Assembly: GCA_023436495.1 (NCBI GenBank)
Contig: JAEZIT010000097.1
Span: 1-64,000, forward strand
Reading direction: 5' to 3'
DNA length: 64,000 nucleotides
Source of the DNA: Acidobacteriota bacterium
Lineage (GTDB): Bacteria > Acidobacteriota > Blastocatellia > Pyrinomonadales > Pyrinomonadaceae
The position numbers and the translations under genes are program-made. Positions 40,648 through 50,185 of this stretch are shown here, piece after piece (position 1 is the first letter of the stretch; every line of letters starts with the position of its first letter). The notes under the pieces are model-generated. The model was not told the origin of the DNA. It did not search any database and worked only from the letters and a program-made list of their open reading frames with translations.

Positions 40648-41700
40648 ATGAAGCTAACAAGAGGTTTATTAAGCTTGACCCTCGCTTTTTCAGTGAGTTT
40701 TACAGCATTTCTGGCCCTGCCCGCAACAACTGCCATCGCACAGGACGCCAAGGTCGCCCTCCAGCGCGGCTACAGGACCGGTTATTCCGATGGCTACATG
40801 GCCGGATACCGCGACGTAATTGATAGTGCGAGTAGGGATTACAGCCGCCACAGCGATTACTCCAAGGCCGACCGCGCCTATAACAAGGACTTCGGCACGA
40901 TCGAAGATTACCGTGACGGCTATCGCCAAGGTTTCGAGACCGGCTACGATACCGGCTTCGAAAAGCGGTCCTTCGAATCCGCCGTCCCTGAGAACATCCA
41001 AACCCGTGCATCTACAGGAGTTACGGACACGGCAGTCGCCCAAAACACCGCCGTTTCCGAACCCGCAGCGGAGCCATTAGCGGAAGCCGAACCGGCCTAC
41101 GAAGAAGACAAACCGGTCGATCCGGTCCAATTGATCAGCTTCAGGCCGCAGAGCGACGCTATCATCATCATTCCAAAGGACATAGACCTTGTCGTGGAAC
41201 TGACCGACGCGATCGGCACCGAGGACAACAAAGAGGGCGATAAATTCTACGCCAGGGTCGTTTCACCCGCAGAAATACAGGGCGCGATCATCGAAGGACG
41301 CATTTCCAAGATCGAACGCCCCGGCCGCATCAAAAAGCGTTCCGAGATCCTGCTTACCTACGACCGGATCCTCCTGAGCGAGACCCGCTGGGCGAATTTC
41401 AGCGCACTGACCACAGAGGTCCTTCCCGCTAAAGGAGACAACGTCAAGAGGGTCGACAACGAGGGCACGGCCGTGGGCAAAAGCACCGTAAAAGGTGACG
41501 CCATTAGGGTTGGCGGTGCGACCGGAGCCGGAGCGACCATCGGAGCGGTCACCGCAGGGCCCGTCGGAGCGGCCGTCGGCGCGGGCGTTGGTGCGGCATT
41601 TGGCGTCGGTGCGGTCATAATCGAACGCGGCCGCCACATCAAGCTGCAGCCGAACCAGCAGCTTCGCATTAAAACTTCCTATGAGACGCAGATCCGGTAA
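40648..41700 (+). CDS. Exported protein with GY-type repeats and a C-terminal glycine zipper
   Basis: The 350-residue product has a signal peptide (MKLTRGLLSLTLAFSVSFTA and following, cleavage near AIAQ). The mature N-terminus has repeats of (Y/F)-x-x-G-(Y/F): GYRTGYSDGYMAGYRD and later YRDGYRQGFETGYDTGFEK. A hinge rich in Ala/Glu/Pro leads to a middle domain (about 165-265), and residues 285-330 form a glycine zipper (VGGATGAGATIGAVTAGPVG and following). Glycine zippers often insert in or pack against membranes. No function assigned. Its transcript ends at a terminator 37 bp downstream. Confidence 0.65.
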   Translation: MKLTRGLLSLTLAFSVSFTAFLALPATTAIAQDAKVALQRGYRTGYSDGYMAGYRDVIDSASRDYSRHSDYSKADRAYNKDFGTIEDYRDGYRQGFETGYDTGFEKRSFESAVPENIQTRASTGVTDTAVAQNTAVSEPAAEPLAEAEPAYEEDKPVDPVQLISFRPQSDAIIIIPKDIDLVVELTDAIGTEDNKEGDKFYARVVSPAEIQGAIIEGRISKIERPGRIKKRSEILLTYDRILLSETRWANFSALTTEVLPAKGDNVKRVDNEGTAVGKSTVKGDAIRVGGATGAGATIGAVTAGPVGAAVGAGVGAAFGVGAVIIERGRHIKLQPNQQLRIKTSYETQIR

Positions 41701-41736
41701 CGGGCTGTCGTTATTTGCTTCTAATTCACATACTTC

Positions 41737-41761
41737 GGGCGGCGCAAGCCGCCCTTTTTTT
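41737..41761 (+). terminator. Rho-independent terminator after the glycine-zipper gene
   Basis: GGGCGGC (41737-41743), loop gcaa, GCCGCCC (41748-41754), then a run of seven T. It is followed only 17 bp later by the next start codon (41778). Confidence 0.88.
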
Positions 41762-41777
41762 GTTGTATGATTGCCGT

Positions 41778-42548
41778 ATGCCGATAGCTTTGCTCACGGA
41801 TTTTGGGACCCGCGACTATTTTGTGGCAGCCATGAAAGGCGCTGTATTATCGATCGATCCAAAGGCCCTGATCGTCGATATAACGCACGATATCGCTCCG
41901 CAGGCTGTATTGGAGGCCGCCTTTACGTTGAACGCATGCTATCGCGATTTCCCGCTCGGGACGATATTTACCGTCGTTGTCGATCCTGGCGTCGGCTCCG
42001 AACGGCGGGCGATCGCCGCAGAGAGCGATGGTTACTATTTTGCGGGCCCGGATAACGGGGTTCTGTCGTTCGTCCTGGGGCCGAACGCGCGGGTTTTTGG
42101 GTTGGAGAATGCGGAATTTTTCGCGAAGAAGGTCTCAGCGACCTTTCACGGCCGCGATATTTTCGCACCCGCGGCGGCGCATATGTCACTCGGGTTCGAC
42201 CCGTCGGCGTTCGGCCCGCGGGTTAAAGACCCAATATTACTGGAGCAGCGGATTCCGAAGCACGATGATACGGAAGTGCTCACCGGCTGCGTCCTGCACA
42301 TCGATCGTTTCGGCAATATTATTACTAATTTTAAGCGCTCGGACATGCCGGAAAGCGGCCATCTCGAGGTCAACGGCACGCGGATTGCGAATTTCAGGCG
42401 GTACTTTGCGGACGGCCCGGCCGGCGAGCTGTTTCTAATAGAGGGCAGTGCCGGGCTGGTCGAGATCGCGTCGTACGGTGCGTCCGCGGCGGAGATCACG
42501 GGAGCAAAGGCAGCGATGCCCGTTCGCGTCGCTGCCTCCGCGGGCTGA
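41778..42548 (+). CDS. SAM hydroxide adenosyltransferase (DUF62 family)
   Basis: The start MPIALLTDFGTRDYFVAAMK (41778) is chosen because it matches the family N-terminus. The 256-residue protein has DITHDIAPQAVLEAAFTLNA, VVDPGVGS, FAGPDNGVLSFVL and FHGRDIFAPAAAHMS, all hallmarks of the SAM hydroxide adenosyltransferases (related to fluorinases and chlorinases). The enzyme cleaves SAM with water (hydroxide) to methionine and adenosine; its physiological role is not settled. The halide-binding loop of fluorinases is not visible. It follows a terminator, so it probably has its own promoter. Confidence 0.9.
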   Translation: MPIALLTDFGTRDYFVAAMKGAVLSIDPKALIVDITHDIAPQAVLEAAFTLNACYRDFPLGTIFTVVVDPGVGSERRAIAAESDGYYFAGPDNGVLSFVLGPNARVFGLENAEFFAKKVSATFHGRDIFAPAAAHMSLGFDPSAFGPRVKDPILLEQRIPKHDDTEVLTGCVLHIDRFGNIITNFKRSDMPESGHLEVNGTRIANFRRYFADGPAGELFLIEGSAGLVEIASYGASAAEITGAKAAMPVRVAASAG

Positions 42549-42568
42549 CGGCAAAATTTATACGGAGC

Positions 42569-42597
42569 TTGTCTAACTTACGGTGGTTCGTTAAAAT
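42569..42597 (+). promoter_or_regulatory. Predicted promoter of the citrate synthase gene
   Basis: TTGTCT (42569-42574) and TAAAAT (42592-42597) are 17 bp apart, a good sigma-70-like pair. The ATG lies 43 bp downstream of the -10 box. Confidence 0.5.
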
Positions 42598-42639
42598 CGA
42601 AAGAGGCATTAACTTTAACAAAATACGGGATAAAGCACT

Positions 42640-43779
42640 ATGAGCACAGCAACAGAATCAACCGCCGCGTCCGCCGGCCTTCGCGGAGTAGTCGCCGCGC
42701 AGAGCTCGATCGGCGACGTAAACGGCGAAGAAGGGATCTTAATTTATCAGGGTTATAACATTCACGATCTCGCGGAACATTCGACGTTCGAAGAGGTCGT
42801 TTTCCTCCTCTGGAACGGACGCCTGCCTAACCGCGAAGAGCTCGCGGACCTCAAAGCAAGCTTTCAGGCGAATTATGCCCCGCCGTCAGCGGTCATCGAG
42901 CTGATGAAGCAATATCCAAAGGACGCCGACGCGATGGACGTCCTTCGCACAGCCGTTTCGACGCTCGATTTTTACGACAAAGAGGGCCAGAGCACCGAAC
43001 GCGAGCCTGCACTGAACGCTTCGATCAAGATGACGGCTCAGATGCCTGCGCTCGTCGCCGCATGGGAACGCATCCGCAACGGCAAAGACGTTATCGCACC
43101 GGATTCCAACCTCAACATCGCGGAAAATTTCCTGTATATGCTTCGCGGCGAAAAGGCCGACGAGGACGAAGCGCGGATGTTCGACGTTTGCCTGATCCTG
43201 CATGCAGACCACGAACTGAATGCATCAACGTTTACGACCCGCGTCATCGCGGGAACGCTCGCGGACGTTTACGGCGCAGTCACCGGTGGCATTGCCGCAC
43301 TTTCGGGGCCGCTGCACGGCGGCGCCAACACGAACGTGATGAAGATGCTCATCGAGATCGGCAGCCTCGACAAGGTCGACAGCTGGGTCGACGACGCTCT
43401 CGCCGCCAAGCGCAAGATCATGGGCATCGGCCACGCCGTTTACAAAACGGAAGACCCGCGTGCCACGTGGCTCCGCAAATATTCGAAGCACATGTCCGAA
43501 AAGAAGGGCGAAATGAAATGGTTCGAAATGTCTCAGCGGGTCGAAAAGCTGATGCATGAAAAGAAGGGAATGTTCCCGAATGTCGATTTTTACTCGGCTT
43601 CGACGTATTACCTGATGGGAATTCCGCTGGACCTCTTTACGCCGATCTTTGCGATATCGCGGGTGTCGGGCTGGACGGGACACATCCTGGAACAGTACGG
43701 CAACAACAAACTGATCCGCCCGCGTGCCGAATACATCGGCGCACGCGACCTGAAATACGTTCCGATCGAAGAGCGTTAG
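42640..43779 (+). CDS. gltA: Citrate synthase (short type)
   Basis: The 379-residue enzyme carries all catalytic residues: H226 in GPLHGGANTNV, H265 in GIGHAVYKTEDPRA, and D316 in FPNVDFYSAS. It joins oxaloacetate and acetyl-CoA into citrate, the entry to the TCA cycle. The length and opening (GLRGVVAAQSSIGDVNGEEG) match the short, dimeric type found in Gram-positive bacteria, archaea and many other phyla rather than the longer NADH-regulated E. coli type. A methylcitrate synthase cannot be ruled out by sequence, but no prp genes are nearby. Single-gene unit with a predicted promoter and terminator. Confidence 0.93.
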   Translation: MSTATESTAASAGLRGVVAAQSSIGDVNGEEGILIYQGYNIHDLAEHSTFEEVVFLLWNGRLPNREELADLKASFQANYAPPSAVIELMKQYPKDADAMDVLRTAVSTLDFYDKEGQSTEREPALNASIKMTAQMPALVAAWERIRNGKDVIAPDSNLNIAENFLYMLRGEKADEDEARMFDVCLILHADHELNASTFTTRVIAGTLADVYGAVTGGIAALSGPLHGGANTNVMKMLIEIGSLDKVDSWVDDALAAKRKIMGIGHAVYKTEDPRATWLRKYSKHMSEKKGEMKWFEMSQRVEKLMHEKKGMFPNVDFYSASTYYLMGIPLDLFTPIFAISRVSGWTGHILEQYGNNKLIRPRAEYIGARDLKYVPIEER

Positions 43780-43811
43780 TAACAGGCCCGGGGCCGCGGT
43801 TTGCATTTCAA

Positions 43812-43856
43812 AGCTCCATGGCAGCGACACGCCAGTGCCGCCGCTATGGGGCTTTT
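43812..43856 (+). terminator. Terminator after citrate synthase
   Basis: AGCTCCAT (43812-43819) pairs with ATGGGGCT (43846-43853) with one G-U pair, and an inner GCAGCG / CGCCGC extends the stem. It is followed by TTTTGTT. Confidence 0.6.
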
Positions 43857-43996
43857 GTTCTCCTACGAACGATGAGGGAGCGGGGCCGGTTCTGTGCGTC
43901 CGGGTTAAATTTATGTTGCTTTCCCGCTGTCGGAACCGCTAAAATAGAGGCTGCGGCCCGCGTTTTCCCCGCCCCATTGCCGGCCGAACACTTCAG

Positions 43997-44452
43997 ATGT
44001 CAATAGACCAGCGAAAACACGTAAGATTTTCTTTAGATATTCCCGCGGTGATCTTTTCGAAGTTTGGCGACCGTCAGGAAACGATGCTGCAGCAGATCAG
44101 TATCGGCGGATGCTATACGGATTGGGAAGACAACGTCTACCCGGGCGACGAATTTCGAATGGAGATCGAATTGCCGAACGGGAACAGGCTGCCGCTGCAG
44201 TGCAAGGCTGTTTACCGGTTCGAGAATTCGGGCATCGGCGTAAAGTTCCTGAATATAACGGAATTTGAGCAGGAACTAATATCACGGATTATCGCGCAAC
44301 GTATGGAAATGGAAGGATTGCCGATCCCGGCGGACCCATTCAGCCAGCCGCGAACATATTCGGAGCCGAAGGACGAACCGACACTGACGGACAGCCGCAG
44401 CACGCGCGAACGGATCCTGGAAAACATCATGTCGTCGGGCGACAAGGCCTAG
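43997..44452 (+). CDS. PilZ-domain protein
   Basis: The 151-residue protein has the PilZ opening QRKHVRFSLDIPAVIF with RxxxR (R6, R10) and the second loop QQISIGGCYTDWED. In the usual [D/N]xSxxG loop the first position is Q33 here, so c-di-GMP binding may be weak or changed. The beta-barrel strands follow to about residue 95 (FRMEIELPNGNRLPLQCKAV and later GIGVKFLNITE). A disordered 40-residue tail ends the protein. PilZ domains usually link c-di-GMP to motility or biofilm. The 3' end overlaps the convergent DUF6986 gene by 4 bp. Confidence 0.8.
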   Translation: MSIDQRKHVRFSLDIPAVIFSKFGDRQETMLQQISIGGCYTDWEDNVYPGDEFRMEIELPNGNRLPLQCKAVYRFENSGIGVKFLNITEFEQELISRIIAQRMEMEGLPIPADPFSQPRTYSEPKDEPTLTDSRSTRERILENIMSSGDKA

Positions 44453-45759
44453 AGCCCGGAAAAGATCTGCCGAAGCCCAGCGGTGGACGTCCCGAACATC
44501 GAATTTATCTCGCCTTCGTCAATAGCGCCGCAACCCACGCCGCGTTCAAAGAAATTCACAAGCCCGCGCGCCGATGCCGCGTCGTCGAACGCGTTTCCGG
44601 TCAGGTTCGCCTTTGTCGCCTTTTCGATAAAACCGGAGAGGCGTTTTGCCTGCGCGGCCTGGTGACGGATAAAGAATGAGTACACCGCAGCGTAGCGGGC
44701 GGGAAGCTGATTCGGATGCAGGTCCCAGCTTTGGTAAAAGCCATTGGCGATCGAAAATCCGACGTTGTCGAAATGTTCGCGCCAGGCTCGGCGTATGGCC
44801 GTCTCGTTTTCGTGGCGTTCGGTTTTGCTCGGGTGGTTCGAGCGGTGAACGGCGACAGGAATACTGGTCGTGACGGAATCTGAAAGTCGCATGCCAAGCG
44901 GCGAAAGCGCCGCAATCATCGTCTGCCGGGCGTAATTGCAGGCATCGTGACGCAGGTGCTGGTATGCAGCGGAAATGCCGAGCGAAGCGGTGTAATCGTA
45001 CGCGCCGAAATGGACCGACGTGCAGCGTCCATCGGCAGCGCGGACAAATGAGCGCAGGGGACAGCGGCCTTTCGCGTCAATGATCGCTTCCGGGGTTTCG
45101 ATCATGAGCTCGACACCGATCGAGCCTTTTTGTATTTTGTGATCCTTTTCGATCTGTTTCAGCACGCGGCATAGATCGCGTACCTCTTTTTTATTGGAAA
45201 CCTTCGGCAGCGTGACGACGAAATTATCGGGAAGATCGCCGCCAGTCTTTTCTAGAAGCGCCGCGACAAATAGCTTAAGTGTATGAACAGCGCGGCCGTA
45301 TGTTTCCGGGCCGAACGATTTCGGGCGAATGCCGCACATTGCCGGCAGGGAATTCGCGAGAAATGCAGACGCGAGTTCGCCCGCGGCGGCAACGGCGTGG
45401 CCGTCCTCCTCGTCGTCGGGGCGGAACCCGTAGCCGTCCTCGAAATCTATACGGTAGTCTTCGATCGGGTCGGCAAGGAGTTTTTCCTTCGCTCGGCGGA
45501 GAACGTCCGCTGCGATGTCCCTGCCGATGCCGAAAACCGACGCGAATTCGTCGGCGTTGGAGGCGTATTCATCAAGCGTTTTCAGCGCAATAGCCCCAAG
45601 TTTTGCCGGCGTGTCGGCGCGGAAAATATGCGCGCCGCCGTAAACAACGTGAACCGGCCAACGTGCGGGACGCGGTTCACGAGGCTGTTTCTTTTTGTCC
45701 CGAATGATAAGTTCGACGCCTTCGTCGCCGTCGTGAAAGACAGACTTTGCCATGTCCAA
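44449..45759 (-). CDS. DUF6986-family protein (HpcH/HpaI aldolase-like)
   Basis: The 436-residue protein has the metal/enolate site pattern of HpcH/HpaI-like (beta/alpha)8 barrels: RIDFEDGYG near the start, then GVELMIETPEAIIDAKGRCP and VHFGAYDYTASLGIS. These correspond to the acidic metal ligands and the substrate loop of citrate-lyase beta and related aldolases. The family is often annotated as a phosphoenolpyruvate-related or aldolase protein, without a proven reaction. The N-terminus includes PVHVVYGGAHIFRADTPAKL. It starts 40 bp from the divergent hicA gene. Confidence 0.7.
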   Translation of the reverse strand: MDMAKSVFHDGDEGVELIIRDKKKQPREPRPARWPVHVVYGGAHIFRADTPAKLGAIALKTLDEYASNADEFASVFGIGRDIAADVLRRAKEKLLADPIEDYRIDFEDGYGFRPDDEEDGHAVAAAGELASAFLANSLPAMCGIRPKSFGPETYGRAVHTLKLFVAALLEKTGGDLPDNFVVTLPKVSNKKEVRDLCRVLKQIEKDHKIQKGSIGVELMIETPEAIIDAKGRCPLRSFVRAADGRCTSVHFGAYDYTASLGISAAYQHLRHDACNYARQTMIAALSPLGMRLSDSVTTSIPVAVHRSNHPSKTERHENETAIRRAWREHFDNVGFSIANGFYQSWDLHPNQLPARYAAVYSFFIRHQAAQAKRLSGFIEKATKANLTGNAFDDAASARGLVNFFERGVGCGAIDEGEINSMFGTSTAGLRQIFSGL

Positions 45760-45800
45760 ATAATAGTAATAAAAGGGTGAAAATGCTAACCTGAGGATGC

Positions 45801-46052
45801 ATGGGCAAGTTTGAAAAGCTGCGAGTTAAGATCCTGGCCGGTGGGGCGGACGCAAATATAAGCTTTGAGGACTTGCGAGGCCTGCTGCTGTCGCTGGGGT
45901 TTGAAGAACGAGTACGCGGCAGCCATCATATTTTTCGAAAGGATGGGGTCTTAGAAAAACCGAATATTCAGAACGACGGCAGTAAAGCCAAGTCGTACCA
46001 AGTGCGACAGGTCCGCGCTATACTCAAAAAATACGATCGATTGTTGAAGTGA
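45801..46052 (+). CDS. hicA: HicA-type mRNA interferase toxin
   Basis: The 83-residue protein has the HicA dsRBD-like fold with the catalytic histidine in GSHHIF (G40-F45) and the flanking strands LLLSLGFEERVR and VRQVRAILKK. HicA cleaves mRNA without ribosomes; the HicB partner neutralises it. An N-terminal extension of about 18 residues (MGKFEKLRVKILAGGADANI) is longer than in the shortest members but common. The stop overlaps the hicB start (TGATG). The pair is divergent from the DUF6986 gene and convergent with radA. Confidence 0.85.
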   Translation: MGKFEKLRVKILAGGADANISFEDLRGLLLSLGFEERVRGSHHIFRKDGVLEKPNIQNDGSKAKSYQVRQVRAILKKYDRLLK

Positions 46053-46261
46053 TGCAAAAATACGAGATCACAATTTTCTGGGACAATAACGATAAAATCT
46101 ACGTCGCTGAGGCCCCAGATCTTCCGGGATGCGTGGCACACGGAAAGACTCAGTTCGAAGCACTGGAAAAAGTAAATGAAGCGATCGAACTATGGCTTGC
46201 GACGGCGCGTGAATTTGGCGACGACATACCAAAACCTAGCTCTCATTTGCGGGCTGCGTAG
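46052..46261 (+). CDS. hicB: HicB-type antitoxin
   Basis: The ATG at 46052 overlaps the hicA stop by one base; a GTG at 46049 would add one residue. The 69-residue protein is a HicB-like RNase-H-type fold: YEITIFWDNNDKIYVAEAPD, LPGCVAHGKTQFEALEKV, and NEAIELWLATAREFGDDIP. It ends without the C-terminal ribbon-helix-helix or HTH DNA-binding domain that longer HicB proteins have, so autoregulation by DNA binding is not expected from this copy. It neutralises HicA by blocking its active site. Confidence 0.85.
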   Translation: MQKYEITIFWDNNDKIYVAEAPDLPGCVAHGKTQFEALEKVNEAIELWLATAREFGDDIPKPSSHLRAA

Positions 46262-46270
46262 CTTCTTGTT

Positions 46271-47635
46271 TTAGAACAACTCTTCCAAAGCCTCTTCGAG
46301 GCTTCTCACTCCGATCACACGAATCCCGAGCAGCTTTTCCAAACCGACGCGGTTGGACGCGGGCACGATCAATTTTTTGAAGCCGAGCGTTTGCGCTTCG
46401 CGGGCGCGTGCCTGGGCCTGCAGGACGCCGCGAACCTCGCCGGTCAGGCCGACCTCGCCGAATACGGCGGTTTCGGGCGGGATCTGAAGATTTTTATAGC
46501 TGGAGGCAATAGCGGCAATGACTCCGAGGTCTGCGGCCGGTTCGTCCACTTCAATGCCGCCCGCGACGTTGATGAACACGTCATCGCCGGCAAGCTGAAA
46601 CCCGAGCCTCTTTTCAAGAACGGCAATTAGCAAGGAGGTTCGATTGTAGTCGAAGCCCTGTGCCATTCGGCGGCCCGAGCCGGAACGCGTTCCGGCGACG
46701 AGCGCCTGAACCTCGACAAGCATGGGCCGCGTTCCTTCCATACACACGGTGACGACGGAACCGGAGGCGCCTTCCGGACGTTCCTGAAGAAAAAGTTCGG
46801 ACGGGTTCCCGACCGGGACGAGGCCGGAATTCGTCATTTCGAAAACGCCGATCTCGTTCGCGGCGCCGAAACGATTCTTGGTCGCGCGGATGATACGGTG
46901 GTTGTGATGACGGTCGCCTTCGAAATATAGGACGGTATCCACGATGTGTTCGAGCGTTTTCGGCCCTGCGATCGACCCTTCCTTGGTGACGTGGCCGGTC
47001 AGGAAAACGGGCGTTCCGGTTTGTTTCGCGAGGATCATGAATTGGTTCGCGACGTCGCGAACCTGTGAAACGCTGCCGGGCGCGGACTCGATCTTTTCAC
47101 TGAATACGGTCTGGATCGAATCGACGATGACGAGATCGGGGCGGAGTTTTTCCGTTTCGGCGAGGATCGCCTGAAGGTTCGTTTCTGGCAGAAGGAACAG
47201 ATTTTCGGCGGAGATGCCGAGCCGTTCGCCGCGCATCTTTATCTGCCGCTCGGATTCTTCGCCGGAGACATAGAGGACGCTCGCTCCGCCGCGGCTGAGC
47301 TGGTCGGCCATCTGAATAACGATAGTGGATTTCCCGATTCCGGGTGCTCCGCCGATCAGGACGAGCGAGCCGGCGACTATGCCGCCGCCGAGCACGCGGT
47401 CGAGTTCGTCGATGCCCGAAGCCGTGCGGGCGTCGTCCTGGGATTCAACGGATTCGTACGCAACGGGCGACGATTGCCTGGATCGAAAGCCCGTATCGCC
47501 GGACGGCGCGGCAGCGCGGAAACGCTCTTCGACAAATGTGGCCCATTCGCCACAATCAGGGCATTGTCCGAGCCATTTTCGCGATTGGTTGCCGCAATTC
47601 TGACAGACGAACACGGTCGCAGGAGTTTTTGCCAT
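46271..47635 (-). CDS. radA: DNA repair protein RadA (Sms)
   Basis: The 454-residue protein has a zinc finger (C11, C14, C25, C28), Walker A GGAPGIGKST (95-104), Walker B LVIVDSIQ, the RadA-specific KNRFG motif (RATKNRFGAANEIGVF), and a C-terminal Lon-like domain (GDDVFINVAGGIEVDEPAAD). RadA is a hexameric branch-migration helicase that helps recombination and repair. Its place beside a YacL-like gene and ispD/ispF matches the radA-yacL-ispD-ispF order known from Firmicutes, but here radA is inverted and disA is not present. Single minus-strand gene. Confidence 0.97.
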   Translation of the reverse strand: MAKTPATVFVCQNCGNQSRKWLGQCPDCGEWATFVEERFRAAAPSGDTGFRSRQSSPVAYESVESQDDARTASGIDELDRVLGGGIVAGSLVLIGGAPGIGKSTIVIQMADQLSRGGASVLYVSGEESERQIKMRGERLGISAENLFLLPETNLQAILAETEKLRPDLVIVDSIQTVFSEKIESAPGSVSQVRDVANQFMILAKQTGTPVFLTGHVTKEGSIAGPKTLEHIVDTVLYFEGDRHHNHRIIRATKNRFGAANEIGVFEMTNSGLVPVGNPSELFLQERPEGASGSVVTVCMEGTRPMLVEVQALVAGTRSGSGRRMAQGFDYNRTSLLIAVLEKRLGFQLAGDDVFINVAGGIEVDEPAADLGVIAAIASSYKNLQIPPETAVFGEVGLTGEVRGVLQAQARAREAQTLGFKKLIVPASNRVGLEKLLGIRVIGVRSLEEALEELF

Positions 47636-47834
47636 AAGAGATTACGATAATACAGATAGGCGGCGGATGTCTTGCAGCCCGCGGTGGGAAAAAGCTGAAA
47701 TGGCGCGGTTATTGGTTATTTGAGTATGGCGGCGGGAATTTTGAACATTTTAACGCGGCAAACGCGGTTAAAATCTCGAACCCGAAACCAGTTTTTGCTT
47801 AATGCATGCATATTTTCGTGTTAATATTACGTTA

Positions 47835-48974
<1,140 letters not shown>

Positions 48975-49007
48975 CAGCCCCGGCAGCCGAACGGTTACAA
49001 TCCGAAT

Positions 49008-49691
49008 ATGAACACGGCGATCATCGTTGCGGCGGGGACCGGATCGAGATTTAATTCCACAAAACCGAAACAATTCCTAGACCTTAGCGCAAAACCCGTG
49101 GTCATTCATGCGCTCGAGGCTTTCGCTGCGTCAGCGGCCGTGGATGAGATCGTTTTGGTCCTGCCTGCGGACCTGATCGATGAGTTCGTCCGCATGTCGC
49201 GGCCCTTTGCGATCAAGAAATTACGGCATATCGCAGCCGGCGGAGCGACCCGTGCGGAATCGGTGAAATGCGGGTTTCGCGAGGCATCGCCGACATCGCG
49301 GGTCGCCGTGATACACGACGGCGCGCGGCCGCTCGTCAGCGTCGCCGAGATAGAGGCCACGATCAGGATGGCGGAGGAGGTCGGAGCCGCATGCCTGACG
49401 GCGCCGGTAACGGACACGATCAAAGAGATAAAGGGCGACAGGATCGTAAGGACGATCGACCGTGCGGTTCTGCGCAGGGCTTTGACGCCACAGGCGTTCA
49501 GGTACGAAATACTTGCCGAAGCGCTGGGTCATACGGAGTTGACGGACGCTGTCACTGACGAATGCATGCTGGTGGAACAGATCGGGTATACAGTTGCATC
49601 AGTTGAGGGGAGCACGCGCAACATCAAGATCACACATCCCGAGGACCTGGTTTTGGCAGAGGCGCTGCTGGATACCGGTGTCGCTGCATAA
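49008..49691 (+). CDS. ispD: 2-C-methyl-D-erythritol 4-phosphate cytidylyltransferase
   Basis: The 227-residue enzyme has the nucleotide-binding start AAGTGSRFNSTKPKQFLDLS, the VIHDGARPLVS loop and the TDECMLVEQIG and NIKITHPEDLVLAEALL ends. IspD couples CTP to methylerythritol phosphate in the MEP isoprenoid pathway. It lies 3 bp before ispF, so both are made together. Length matches the family (about 230). Confidence 0.95.
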   Translation: MNTAIIVAAGTGSRFNSTKPKQFLDLSAKPVVIHALEAFAASAAVDEIVLVLPADLIDEFVRMSRPFAIKKLRHIAAGGATRAESVKCGFREASPTSRVAVIHDGARPLVSVAEIEATIRMAEEVGAACLTAPVTDTIKEIKGDRIVRTIDRAVLRRALTPQAFRYEILAEALGHTELTDAVTDECMLVEQIGYTVASVEGSTRNIKITHPEDLVLAEALLDTGVAA

Positions 49692-49694
49692 ATT

Positions 49695-50183
49695 ATGTAT
49701 CGAATGGGTTTAGGCACAGACGTGCACCGGCTCGTCCGGGGTCGGCCGCTGATCCTGGGCGGCGTGACCATCGAATCGGAACTAGGAGCGGACGGCCATT
49801 CTGACGCGGACGCGCTGACGCACGCAGTGACGGATGCGCTGCTAGGCGCGCTTGCGCTTGGGGATATCGGCACGCATTTTCCGAACAGCGACGAACGCTG
49901 GCGGAATGCGGAAAGCTTTGTTTTTCTGAGATTTGCGGCCGGTTTAATGAAACAGCACGGATATACGGTCGAAAACGTAGACTCGACTGTGCACCTCGAA
50001 CGCCCGAAACTGCGGCCTTACATCGATCAAATACGTGAAAATATTGCACTTGCGCTCGAAATCGAGCATAATGCCGTCAGCGTCAAGGCGAAAACCGGCG
50101 AGGGCGTCGATTCGGTCGGCGAACAGCGTGCGGTGAAAGCCGATGCGGTTGTTTTGATAAAAAGATCCACAAACGGAGGCTAA
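49695..50183 (+). CDS. ispF: 2-C-methyl-D-erythritol 2,4-cyclodiphosphate synthase
   Basis: The 162-residue trimeric enzyme has the metal residues D9 and H11 in GTDVHRL and H43 in GHSDADALTHAV, plus LGDIGTHFPNSD and the C-terminal VSVKAKTGEGVDSVG. It forms the cyclodiphosphate in the MEP pathway. It is coupled to ispD and the next gene starts 2 bp downstream. Confidence 0.96.
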   Translation: MYRMGLGTDVHRLVRGRPLILGGVTIESELGADGHSDADALTHAVTDALLGALALGDIGTHFPNSDERWRNAESFVFLRFAAGLMKQHGYTVENVDSTVHLERPKLRPYIDQIRENIALALEIEHNAVSVKAKTGEGVDSVGEQRAVKADAVVLIKRSTNGG

Positions 50184-50185
50184 GT

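Noticed and set aside
47820..47834. TAATATTAC string near the YacL-type gene start, resembling a viral replication nonanucleotide
   Set aside because: It lies in an AT-rich leader without a stem-loop or any replication gene, so it is best taken as coincidence.
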